A stretch of DNA of 16,560 nucleotides, from NCBI GenBank assembly GCA_016800925.1, contig JABCPU010001085.1, positions 1 to 16,560 on the forward strand. The letters run 5' to 3'. This document shows positions 8,107 to 16,196 of the stretch, piece by piece; the stretch's first letter is position 1; the number at the start of each line of letters is the position of its first letter. The translations under genes were made by a program, and so were the position numbers. The notes beneath the pieces were generated by a model that was not told the DNA's origin, made no database searches, and worked only from the letters and a program-made list of their open reading frames with translations. Origin of the DNA: Suillus spraguei (Eukaryota; Basidiomycota; Agaricomycetes; Boletales; Suillaceae).

Positions 8107-9177
8107 TTGATGATATTGCTGTGAAGTCGGTAAAGACGCAGTATCAGAGAGCTGACGGCTCAGATGAGACCATACCAGAGAACGCTGGCATTTGCCACTT
8201 CATCTGGGAACACCTTATTGTGGTTAACCGTGTCTCTCACCGCTTGCATATGGTTGGGCTAACAGTTTCCGCTAAAAAGTGTGTTTTAGCCGCACCTACC
8301 GCCAATATTGTAGGGCACATGTGTACCTTTGAAGGGCGCGTACCAGAGTCCGGGAAGGTACAAAAGCTCTGTGATTGGCCTGAGTGTAGCACCATTACGC
8401 ATGTACAGAACTTCCTAGGTACCTGCGGTGTCTTGCGTATTTTCATCAAGGACTTCGCCAAGATAGCAAGACCACTAGTAGTGCTAATGCACAAGAACAT
8501 CATATTTGAGTGGGTCATGAACAGAAGGTAGCTATGCTATGCAAGCGCTCAAGGATGTGATTATGCAGTCACTGGCGCTAAAACTGCTTGATTATGTTTC
8601 TGGGCGAGAAGTCGTTCTAGCTGTTGACACTTCTTCTATTGCCATAGGTATTATACTCTCGCAAATCAGCGAGGACATGAAGCGCTACCCTAGCCACTTT
8701 GGTTCGCTAATGCTTACTGAAGTCGAGAGCCGCTACTCGCAAGTGAAGCTCGAGCTATACAGGTTGTTCAGAGCATTGCATGCTATGCAGGTGTATATCT
8801 TCGGCATCGTCAACCTAACGGTTGAGGTGGATGGGACATATATCAAGGGGATGATCAATAACCCAGATTTCCAGCCTAACGCCATGATCAACCGCTGGAT
8901 TGCAGGTACACTTTTGTTTCAATTCAATCTCATACACGTACCCGCAACCAAGCATACCGGCACTGATGGTCTCTCAAGGAGACCTGCTGCAGACAAAGAT
9001 CCTGCTGAGGAGGATGATCGCGAGGATTGGTTAGACCACTCGTACTCCTTCAGTATGGAGATTTTGAACAACAGGGCTTGCATAGTTGCAGGTCCTTGTG
9101 GCAACATCTGGCAGCACCCTGATTCTTCACCCATGCTGCGCTCACTACTTGACCACCCACGCTACTCACATGTTTAG
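8107..9177 (+). pseudogene. Gypsy reverse transcriptase carboxy part and RNase H
   Basis: It opens with the catalytic IDD, then VKTQYQRADGSDETIPENAG, FIWEHLIVVNRVSHRLH, GLTVSAKKC, a VGHMCTFEGRVPESGKVQKL stretch and VQNFLGTCGVLRIFIKDFAKIARPL, the RT palm end and connection. A short duplication (CTATGCTATGC, near 8530) causes frame change around 8520-8540. RNase H follows: LAVDTSSIAIGIILSQ (Asp), SRYSQVKLELYRLFRAL (Glu), TVEVDGTYIKGM (Asp), and HTGTDGLSRRP (Asp), so all four acidic active-site positions are still present. It degrades the RNA strand during reverse transcription. The frame ends at TAG 9175, where the element normally runs on into integrase. Confidence 0.85.
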
Positions 9178-9296
9178 GTACCATAACCCACGAAAGTGAC
9201 AGCATCATTATCCCACGTTCAGAGGCCACCCAAGCCTAAGACAAACATATGCTGGTAATTCAGTGATTCCTGACTGACTGCAAGTGGCCAGCAAGT
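9178..9296 (+). other. Decayed RNase H-integrase linker
   Basis: Stops occur in all frames, but position and downstream homology show it once joined RNase H to integrase. No separate feature is visible. Confidence 0.5.
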
Positions 9297-9525
9297 TTGA
9301 CTGACAAGGAATTTATGACCTTCATTGGAACACTTGTCCGGTACTTCATGTTAGGGGATAGCCTCTTCCGGCAGCAATCGCTTGGCAAACATCAGCTAAT
9401 GGTATCGGTGGCTAAGCGCTTGTGTATCTTGAAGGAAGCGCACAACGACTTAGGTCATAAGGGAGTATTTGGGACCCGTGTACCCGGCAGTATCTTTAGG
9501 CGCACACACCTTGATACTATTATTC
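9297..9525 (+). pseudogene. Gypsy integrase, zinc-domain remnant
   Basis: FMTFIGTLVRYFMLGDSLFR is followed by LCILKEAHNDLGHKGVFGTR, which contains the His pair (AHNDLGHKG) of the integrase HHCC zinc-binding domain. The C-x2-C half is missing. The sequence jumps to VPGSIFRRTHLDTI, which corresponds to the start of the catalytic domain, and then ends in a foreign 76-bp segment. The D,D-35-E core is therefore absent. Two deletions are required to explain this segment. Confidence 0.7.
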
Positions 9526-9601
9526 GGTTGCCACCGCAGACGGTAACAAGATGCTTGTCAAAAATGGGGGTTTGACGGTCAGCGTGACTTTGCTCACTAC
9601 A
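9526..9601 (+). repeat. 76-bp filler repeat, copy 1
   Basis: The segment from ATTCGGTTGCC to TTTGCTCACTAC matches the reverse complement of 13848-13925. The differences I could see are almost all transitions. It contains AAAAATGGGGG, which resembles a polypurine tract. It sits exactly where the integrase catalytic core is missing, between THLDTI and NGIEPIFPFD, so it is foreign to the gypsy element. Confidence 0.65.
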
Positions 9602-10129
9602 ATGGCATCGAGCCAATCTTTCCATTTGATCTTGCTGAAAGTACCTTCCTAGTAGACCTACCTGGTCAAGAGACGTTCTCCACTACTGACCTCATCGCTT
9701 ACCACGTGCGGCAGTTACAGAAGCAGCAAGAAGACCTCCACAGCATCAGACAAAAAGTCACCAAGGGAAGGCTCAATTCGGTATGGCGCTACTATTAAAG
9801 ACTATAACTTTGCTCCAGGCAAGTTAGTCTTAGTATGCAATTCCAAGATTGAGTACGAGCTGAGTCGAAAGACCAAGCCATGGTACCTCAGTCCAATGGT
9901 AGTAGTGCATTGTACCAACAGCGGCTCATACTGGCTAGCCGAGCTAGATGGCAGCATATCCAAACTGCATTTCGCAGCATTCCACTTTACTCCTTATCAC
10001 CCGCGTACCAATACTAAACTTTCAGTTACTAGTGTTACTGGTCTAGACACAGAAGCATTGGACTCATTGGCAGGAGAAGACAACGAAGAGCTGGCAGATG
10101 AAGACATCAGCTTCAGCGCTGACGCTTAA
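9601..10129 (+). pseudogene. Gypsy integrase carboxy-terminal domain
   Basis: NGIEPIFPFDLAESTFLVDLPG, STTDLIAYHVRQLQKQQEDL and IRQKVTKGR form the helical part after the catalytic core. A frameshift near 9785 follows, then ATIKDYNFAPGKLVLVCNSK, ELSRKTKPWYLSPMVVVHC and GSYWLAELDGSISKLHFAAF. The last blocks match the carboxy domain of this lineage (normally KTKPRYLGPM...GGSYILAELDG), which binds DNA non-specifically. The reading frame stops at 10127-10129 after an acidic tail. This is the last coding part of the element. Confidence 0.8.
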
Positions 10130-10758
10130 CTGCACCTATCCCATACCGCCGCACTCTAATATCATGCACTCCAGAATCACATAAAAACATGAAAAACAAA
10201 AACCACTCAGTATGATAGTCTCAGTTTTACCCTGGGTTTTGACCGGCGTCTCAGTTTCCTTTATCAAAGTCTCCGCCCTCTAGATCTCACTTACCTATGC
10301 TATGTGCTAACAGTGAACAGACTCTTATATCAGACTTAATACCGCAACAGACTGCAGAGAATGGACTAATACCGCACACTGATCATTACTGTACATATTT
10401 CCTTCTACCGCAGAGGCAGTGCACCACGCGCATTTGACAGAACCAAGGACATCACGCATGCAGCAGTATCATGCAGGAATAGAAGAAGGAAGCACAGCGA
10501 TGAAGACAAGATGAGTGGTACCTCGCAATTTGGCCGTACCTTTACTCTAGTCTCATTTTATGCAAGCACTCGTTTACCTTACTATATCACACAGGCATTC
10601 AATGGACTAGTACTGGAATTTGGATACAGACATTGGACATTTGGACAGGACCGCCGACTCACTTCTCCTTACCGGCGGTACAACCACAGGAGAACAACTC
10701 ATATGCATGTGCTACAGTATACATGTGTATGGTACAAAAGAGGAGAGATGCTAAGTAC
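10130..10758. other. Post-pol sequence without a clear gene
   Basis: The first part probably is the 3' untranslated region of the gypsy copy (TCTCAGTTT...CCCTCTAGATCTCAC near 10220-10290). No polypurine tract followed by TG...CA repeat is seen, so the 3' LTR is missing or beyond recognition. The rest leads to the 3' end of the minus-strand spliced gene. TACCGC occurs repeatedly (10143, 10340, 10370, 10408). An open frame at 10511-10795 carries no known motif and I do not call it. Confidence 0.5.
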
Positions 10759-12398
10759 TCAGTCACCGCACGCTTTCTTGATGTGGTCCAGATAGCCATG
10801 AAGATACTTCATGCTGGCAGCCATCTCTTTCATCAGGCCTTGCATCTGCACATACCATGTGTTATGAACTAGGGTGGTGTCACCAGTGACAGTGATAAGA
10901 CACAGCTGGTCTGCTGGGAGGTTCGACTACATTCAAAGGAGAACGAGGACTCCTACAAGGAAGTATTCCGAGTAGGATCAAGGGTTCAATCGAAGAGTCG
11001 CAACTCTAAGATGATTGGTAGAATAGAGACTAAGACTAAGGAGTGCTTAGGCTTAGAGACGATTCAGACGACTTAGGTTGGAGACCTAAGCGAAGGATAT
11101 TCCAGGTGAAACCCAGTAAGATTAAAGAAAAGTATACAAGCGTAATACAATGTGCTTAAATAAGCCAATATGTGCGCACGGACCAAGAGAGATGTGAGAA
11201 TAATGTAAGTGCATATCCAAAGAAGGAAGGCGACTATAGTACAGATGTGTTGAGCATATGAGTCAGGATCATGTTACATAATATACAAGGTAAAGACAAA
11301 AGGAAAATGAATAGGGGCACATACAATTGTAACACCATGCATCCAGCTTCTGCATCTCAGTGTCAGCTAAGAAGAACAGGTCAGGAACGGCGCACAGCTC
11401 ATCTAGCTGTCGCTGGAATTCTGCTTGATCCTCCACCTCAGAATCCTCAGTGAGTTGCCTAGTGACTTCTCCCATATCCATCTCCTCCCCTTCCATCAGC
11501 TCTATTGCCGCTTCAGGCGGACTGTCAGCGGTAACTTCACCACCAGCCTTAGCACTATTGCTATCGCCAGCGGTAGGCGGCATCTTTGCCACAGACTTGG
11601 CCTTACATTCTATGAACAAGTTAACAAGGTTAGAAGTTTGACATGCACAGAACTTACTACCGAAGTATCTGGACTGGACGCAGCCAGTCTTCAGCTTGCA
11701 GCATGGCCAGCAGCTGTACCCATGCTCACTGGAGCAGAGTATCTTCTGACAAGTGCAGCGCTAACACAGCTTTGAGTACACTATGTTTCCAGGTCTCCTA
11801 CCAATCCTGGGGCGCAGTTTTGGACGCTAGAAGTAGCGCATAAGTAAAGGCAAGCAAAAGAGAGATGACGAGAGCTTACTGAAGTACCCTCAGTTGATGC
11901 TAAAGGTGCCACCGTGCCCTCTGCATCACTGCCAGTAACCTCCTCCATTGGCACATCTGCGACAGCGACTTCCTTCTCCTGACCCTTCTCGTCAGCAGCA
12001 GTGGCTAGCTTCTCTTGCTCACGCTTATTCTTCATGGCAAGCAAAGCTGCACAAACCTGCTCAGTCCACCAATCATACACCTTGCTGGCTTCTAGTCCTG
12101 TGGCATTCTCAGCCGGCGGCAAGACCCACACCAGGCTATAGGTCTTCCCATCCAAACAACACTTCGCCATCGGACTCTATACCATAGAAATGAGTAAAGA
12201 CAAAGTACACCTTCAATAGTCCCTCACTGGAGCAAGAGTCCACTTGTTCATCCACCACCTCTTCTCAGTGGCTAAGTCCTCACAGTCTTCAGGGATGCAC
12301 TTAGTCTGCGCTTCGACCTTTGCATGGACTGCAGCAAACTTCTCAACCAAGACAACAGCCTCAGGGCAAAGGTTGAATCCAAAGTTGAAGAGAGACAT
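10759..12398 (-). pseudogene. Spliced gene with Cys motif and helical C-terminus, broken by LTR E
   Basis: Four exons are inferred: 12398-12228, 12176-11880, 11826-11658, 11609-10759 (last one split by LTR E). The introns are 51, 53 and 48 bp with GTGAGG/TATAG, GTAAGC/TCTAG and GTAAGT/CATAG borders, and all junctions keep frame. Exon 1 begins MSLFNFGFNLCPEAVVLVEKF. Exon 2 has a Trp-rich stretch (VYDWWTEQV) and then an acidic, Lys/Glu-rich region. Exon 3 has a cysteine cluster ending SCWPCCKLKTGC. Exon 4 is acidic with a predicted amphipathic end (VQMQGLMKEMAASMKYL). Layout resembles large uncharacterised families in Agaricomycetes with a C-x2-C...C-x2-C-x(n)-C motif. Function is unknown, and a DNA-binding role is only a guess. 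Exon 3 has TAG at 11763-11761 inside CxxC (C-stop-R-C). The alternative is an extra 42-bp GTAGGA/TGTTAG intron, but that breaks frame. Confidence 0.65.
10860..11334 (-). repeat. Solo LTR E, family 2
   Basis: 475 bp; minus strand starts TGTTACAATTGTATGTGCCC and ends AGTTCATAACA (TGTTA/TAACA ends). Perfect 5-bp target duplication CCATG at 10855-10859 and 11335-11339. Excision joins exon 4 of the minus-strand gene in frame (DAW-YVQ). With the LTR present the frame runs into it and stops at 11269. A TATA-like TATTTAAG lies on the minus strand at about 11158-11165. The perfect duplication suggests this is one of the younger inserts. Confidence 0.9.
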
Positions 12399-12439
12399 GC
12401 TGTAGCAAAGGCAAGCAAGGTATCACGGGTATGCCAGTC

Positions 12440-12446
12440 ATTTATA
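12440..12446 (-). promoter_or_regulatory. TATA box of the spliced gene
   Basis: On the minus strand TATAAAT lies about 42-48 bp upstream of the ATG at 12398, a plausible distance for a short fungal 5' leader. The Tc1-type element begins about 29 bp further upstream (12475), so it separates the gene from whatever upstream control region it had. Confidence 0.45.
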
Positions 12447-12474
12447 GAAGCTCCCCAATCGTAACCACCACATA

Positions 12475-12686
12475 CAGTGGCTCAAAAAACTGTCCGCATG
12501 TTTTGACATTTTTCACTATCTATGATATTGTGTGAGAATGAACAAATTCCTCAAGGACATACTTATACCACATTGTAGTATGGCTTCAGGGCTTTTATTT
12601 GAGCCCTACACCGTGGGAATCGGCGGAGATATGGTGGAGATATAAGGCTTATAAAATGATGACTCATGTGGACAGTTTTTTGAGTG
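12475..12686 (+). repeat. Left terminal inverted repeat of the Tc1-type element
   Basis: It pairs with 13450-13660. It contains the outer 20-mer CTCAAAAAACTGTCCGCATG (12481-12500) and, at its inner edge, the same 20-mer inverted with one transition (CATGTGGACAGTTTTTTGAG, 12665-12684). The inner copy is followed by TG and then TA, as at the true outer end. Confidence 0.85.
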
Positions 12687-12834
12687 TATATTAAAACTAT
12701 ATAAATCATTATTTATGACACCATAAAAATCATGCCACTATTATATAAATTATAAAGTGGTGTCATTATGTTATTTTATGACTATATCTAACTATATAAA
12801 CCAGAACATCTCATGTATCATAGTCATAATCACC

Positions 12835-13420
12835 ATGAAAGCCATCTCCTCTGCTCAAAGAGATAATATCCTCTCTCTGTCTTATGCTGGCCTCTCTGCT
12901 CGCCAAATTTCCTCTAGAACTGGAGTATGCAAGTCCACTGTGGCCAAGTTCATCAAAGAAAGCCACCCAGACAAGGAAAACTCTTGTGGAGGACGTCCAT
13001 CCAAGCTTACCTCTACTGACAAAAGGGCTATTATCCAACATATCACTACAGGAAAGGCTGATAATGCTGTCCAAGCCACCCATTATATCAATTCCACCAT
13101 CACTACCCCTGTCTCTTCACAAACTGTGAGGAATGTTCTCAAGGCAGCTCATCTCAAGGCAGTAACAAAGAAGAAAAAGCCTCTTCTCTCCATGGCCAGC
13201 ACAGTCTCCTGATGTCAATGTCATTGAACATCTCTGGGGAACACTCAAGAAAAAGCTTCAAGCCTATGAAAACCCCCCTAAAGGAGTATGGGAGCTTTGG
13301 GAGAGAGTAGCAGTGGAATGGGGGAAGATCACAGCTGAGTATTGCCAGAAATTAATTGAGAGTATGCCTAGAAGGATAGAGGCAGTAATTAAAGCCAAGG
13401 GAGGTCATACAAAATACTAG
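12835..13420 (+). pseudogene. Tc1-like transposase, internally deleted
   Basis: ATG at 12835, about 40 bp after a TATATAAA at 12793, was chosen because MKAISSAQRDNILSLSYAGL is a normal opening. An HTH follows: SARQISSRTGVCKSTVAKFI, then GGRPSKLTSTDKRAI and a second HTH region (PVSSQTVRNVLKAAHLKAV) ending KKKKPLLS near 13188. The frame then breaks. From 13193 another frame gives WPAQSPDVNVIEHLWGTLKK, the carboxy catalytic motif with the third acidic residue (IEHLW), and runs to TAG 13418. Family members are about 340 residues. Here about 118 plus 75 are left, so the first two catalytic Asp residues and the intervening core are lost. The DNA-binding half is largely intact up to 13188 and could still be translated. 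It cannot cut DNA. Confidence 0.85.
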
Positions 13421-13449
13421 AATACCTGGTTATTACTGTAAAATACTTG

Positions 13450-13660
13450 AGTCAAAAAACTGTCCGCATGAGTCACCATTTTGTGAGCCTTGTATCTCCA
13501 CCATATCTCCACCGATTCCCACGGTGTAGGGCTCGAATGAAAGCCCTGAAGCCATACTACAATGTGGTATAAGCATGTTTTTGAGGCATTTGTTTGTTCT
13601 CACACAATATTATAGATAGTGAAAAATGCCAAAACATGCGGACAGTTTTTTGAGCCACTG
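13450..13660 (-). repeat. Right terminal inverted repeat of the Tc1-type element
   Basis: Reverse complement of the left repeat. The outer 20-mer is at 13635-13654. The inverted inner copy TCAAAAAACTGTCCGCATG is at 13452-13470. The CACGGTG-type block (TTCCCACGGTGTAGGGCTCG at 13514-13533) matches the left copy with few differences. Confidence 0.85.
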
Positions 13661-13662
13661 TA

Positions 13663-14207
13663 ACGCACCTTGTGTTCATTATTATCCCCTTCCCATGATA
13701 CCACGATTTCACCGCCAATCACGTTTCGTAACCTCCACATACCACGCATCATGCCACGTGCTTGCAAATCGCAGGAATGCTAAGTCTTACATACAGTATG
13801 TTTGACTGGGGACGGTCAACATTCAAAGTGCCCAGCAGATGTAGCAAGCAAAGTCACACTGACCATCAAACCCCCATTTTCGACAAGTGTCTTGTTACTG
13901 TCTGCAGCGGCAACTGAATGATTCCCTTATAGCGGGTATGTATATAGCCTTTTTGCTCCACTAAGGTGGAACCGTACTTCTGCTGCAAACCCTTACCGGA
14001 TCCTCGCGCCGATGCCCTCATGTCCTGTCCAAATCCATCTAGATCCATTGGTGCATAGTACTTTGCTTCCACCATTACTAAATCTATGGCAGGATTTTAC
14101 CTTGCATCTCAAGGGGCCACTACATGCTGTGTGCCTCTTAGTTAATACCCTGTTGATTTTCTTTCTCGCTACTGGACTCACCTAATAATCTCATCCATGC
14201 TTGAATA
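13663..14207. other. Decayed sequence of unknown origin
   Basis: The left part (to about 13845) continues the target site of the Tc1-type element and shows no coding signal. A minus-strand open frame 14075-13866 reads YYAPMDLDGFGQDMRASARG and ends in the 76-bp repeat. 'MDLD' occurs in some Gag linkers, but I cannot identify it. The rest holds nothing I can name. Confidence 0.4.
13848..13925 (-). repeat. 76-bp filler repeat, copy 2
   Basis: Reverse complement of the segment at 9526-9601, with the same AAAATGGGGG purine run. Similarity stops abruptly at both ends, and the flanks of the two copies are unrelated. Confidence 0.65.
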
Positions 14208-14694
14208 TGTTAAAAAGACTCAACATACATACCGTTACCGTTACTTCCCGTTACATCCCTTCACTTGGACTTAGTATCAGAATGCTCGCTAGTCACAATA
14301 TATTTGCCTTTGAACCTTTCTCTGTTCAAATTATGCTCATTGATTTAACTGCCAGTTACTTTACTGCTTGAAGTACTGCGGAACTTTCGACTTCGCTACT
14401 CGTAACCAGACCACAGCCAGTGATCTTGCTGGGTCACTAACTCTCTCATCAACTTTCTCGCTTGTATGGAACTGCCGCTACTGCTACCGCACCACGGGTA
14501 GTAGTACTATATTCATTTTGCAGAAGTCACTTTTGTTCTTGCTCTCGCTAGCTAACCGCTACAGCTATCCTTACCGCGCGAGTACCGCTGATATACTGTT
14601 ACTTCCGCTAACTTTGGAAGTCGGAATCTTTATTGCCTTATTAGTACTTTTTTGATACCTTCTCACTAACTTAGAAGGAATTGCTTCTATCACA
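14208..14694 (-). repeat. Probable diverged LTR, related in style to family 1
   Basis: The stretch is full of TACCGC/CCGCTA motifs and lacks coding signal, as in inverted LTR D. Blocks recall D: CTCACTAACTTAGAAGGA against CATACTAACTTAGGAGGT near the right end, and GAAGTACTGCGGAACTTTC against GAAAGTACCATGGTTTTCTT. It lies just left of the second gypsy copy. No target duplication or clear TG/CA ends were found, so boundaries and identity are uncertain. Confidence 0.35.
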
Positions 14695-14785
14695 GTCCTC
14701 TTGGGTCGAACATCTCACTTGCACCTTCAGTAGGATTATTGTTGCACTTATACTTAGGCCAGCGGTAGTTTCTTTGTTTCACCGC

Positions 14786-15239
14786 AAGAACCTCAAAGAA
14801 GTCACTACCAGCAAGCGAGTTAGCATTAACGCTGCGCTAGTCAATGAGTTAGGCACCATGCCTGGTGCACAGGAACAGATAAAGTTTTGGGAGTATTACC
14901 GCTCATGAGACACTGATGGACGCATGGTCGCAGAACATTTTGTGCTGCTGTGGGCCATTCTAGCCATGACCAAGGGCCAGGTCTTGACGTGCACACTGGA
15001 CCAGGGCACTGAATGTCTTGTCATGCCAGTGAGAGTTTGGTGTACGTTGGATTCCATACCGTTGAGACTGGACCAGAAGATCAACATAGAGTCAGCTAAC
15101 ACATCTACCAACAAGACACTAGGAGTCATCAAGAACCTACCCCTAGACTTTGGAACTGGCAAAATGCTGTTCCAGGTACAAGTTGTCGAGACCGCTAACT
15201 TTTATCTCTTGCTAGGAAGACCATTCTACATGATGACAG
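14786..15239 (+). pseudogene. Gypsy copy 2, protease region (5' part)
   Basis: Closely related to 5721-6172 of copy 1 at DNA level. It has NLKEVTTSKRVSINAALVNE, then a TGA where copy 1 has TGG (YRS-stop-D against YHSWD), then the protease core with TLDQGTECLVM, INIESANTSTNKTLG, FQVQVVETANF and LLLGRPFYMMT. The amino side is cut off near 14786 by unrelated sequence. The carboxy side is interrupted by LTR C and resumes at 16197. It cannot be functional. Confidence 0.85.
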
Positions 15240-16192
15240 TGTAAAGATACAACCTAACCTGAGCTGTAGATAAACTACCTCCTAAGTTAGTATGTGAGTC
15301 TTGCGCTCCGTCTAGTCTGCTTCACTTGTGAAAACAAGAGTGTTCGACCCTAAATGGGGATGCCTATTAGTATAGTCAAGTTCAAGTCAAACTTATGTGT
15401 GAATGAAGTGTCGTGGTCAGCAGTAAGTTGCTGCAGTCAGCAATGATACCGCCGGAACTAGCATCGTAAGTAGCAGTACTACCATGGTCGAGATATAGTC
15501 AGAAACAGTTGTGTCGAGCAAGCGATGTCGAGTGATGATATCAGTGGTAGCAGTAAGGTTGCGAGTGGTGCAAAGAAACAGTAAAGAAGGCTGCAGTACT
15601 TTTAGCAGTAAAGTAGTGGTGCATGAGAAGTTCAGTCAAAATAACAGTCAAAAGTCCAGTGGTAACGGAGAACGAGCATAATTGATTAACAAGCAATAAG
15701 GAAGCTTCAAAGACTAAGTCTACTACTGGGTAGATCCAGAGCCAGACAATAATCCTGACCTATAGTACATGCAATCAGGGTAAAATCAGGTACTGTATTG
15801 TGTGGGGTATGCGGTGCTTATATCCTAAATTGTATGTACTTGGAATACTCTAGGCGAGATCAGTAGTGCTCAAGTGTAGTAACCGCTGTATGTAAACATA
15901 GTGCGAGGCGCTGCAGCACAAGGCAACATGTAATAAGACTTGCTGTGGAATCAGTGATAACGAACATAAAACAAACGACACACCAAATGGAGCTATGCGG
16001 ACACGGCAAGGACATGGGAGGACATCGGTACGTGGAACAAGGTGCAGCAGTCGGTACAGTGTGCGGTAAGCATGGGATGCCACCGGTAATGCTAAAGGGG
16101 TAAGACGGCCATGGACAAGTGGTAACTCCTATAGACGTGAGACGAGTGTCAAAAGATAGGGTTTTAAGGCCAGCGCTAATATGTTCATTACA
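15240..16192 (+). repeat. Solo LTR C, family 1
   Basis: 953 bp, TGTAAAGATACAACC to TTCATTACA. Perfect 4-bp target duplication ACAG (15236-15239, 16193-16196). The uninterrupted site is visible in gypsy copy 1 as ATGACAGCATGTAAT near 6168-6182, which fixes both ends. It lies in the same orientation as the host gypsy element. Confidence 0.95.
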
Positions 16193-16196
16193 ACAG

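Larger units (their letters stand above)
2287..10129 (+). mobile_element. Decayed Ty3/gypsy retrotransposon, copy 1
   Basis: Gag, protease, reverse transcriptase, RNase H and integrase pieces follow in the Ty3/gypsy order on one strand. The lineage is the one common in Agaricomycetes, recognised by protease LLGRPFY, RT FIDD, RNase H VEVD.TYIKGM and D-GLSRR. Three later insertions lie within it (2699-3663, 4664-5605, 7410-8101), which leaves roughly 5.2 kb of element sequence. There are several single-base frameshifts, in-frame stops and an integrase deletion, so it cannot encode its own mobility. No matching pair of LTRs is seen. A family 2 LTR abuts the 5' side but has no partner beyond 10130. 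Confidence 0.85.
12475..13660 (+). mobile_element. Tc1/mariner-type transposon with long inverted repeats, non-autonomous
   Basis: The element starts CAGTGGCTCAAAAAACTGTC and ends with the complement GACAGTTTTTTGAGCCACTG. TA flanks it on both sides (12473-12474, 13661-13662). Total length is 1186 bp, with terminal repeats of about 210 bp that are roughly nine-tenths identical by eye. The inside carries a transposase with its catalytic middle removed. Flanks are the upstream region of the minus-strand gene on the left and decayed sequence on the right. Confidence 0.9.

Noticed and set aside
10511..10795. Open frame of 94 codons
   Set aside because: No recognisable motif. It overlaps the 3' end of the better supported minus-strand gene and has the composition of non-coding flank.
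11740..11880. Single 119-bp intron (GTAAGC to TGTTAG) that would skip the TAG in exon 3
   Set aside because: It keeps phase, but would delete RPKLRPRIGRRPGNIVYSKLC including the first Cys of the CxxC. A 53-bp intron to TCTAG fits the other intron sizes and the motif better. Left as the main alternative.
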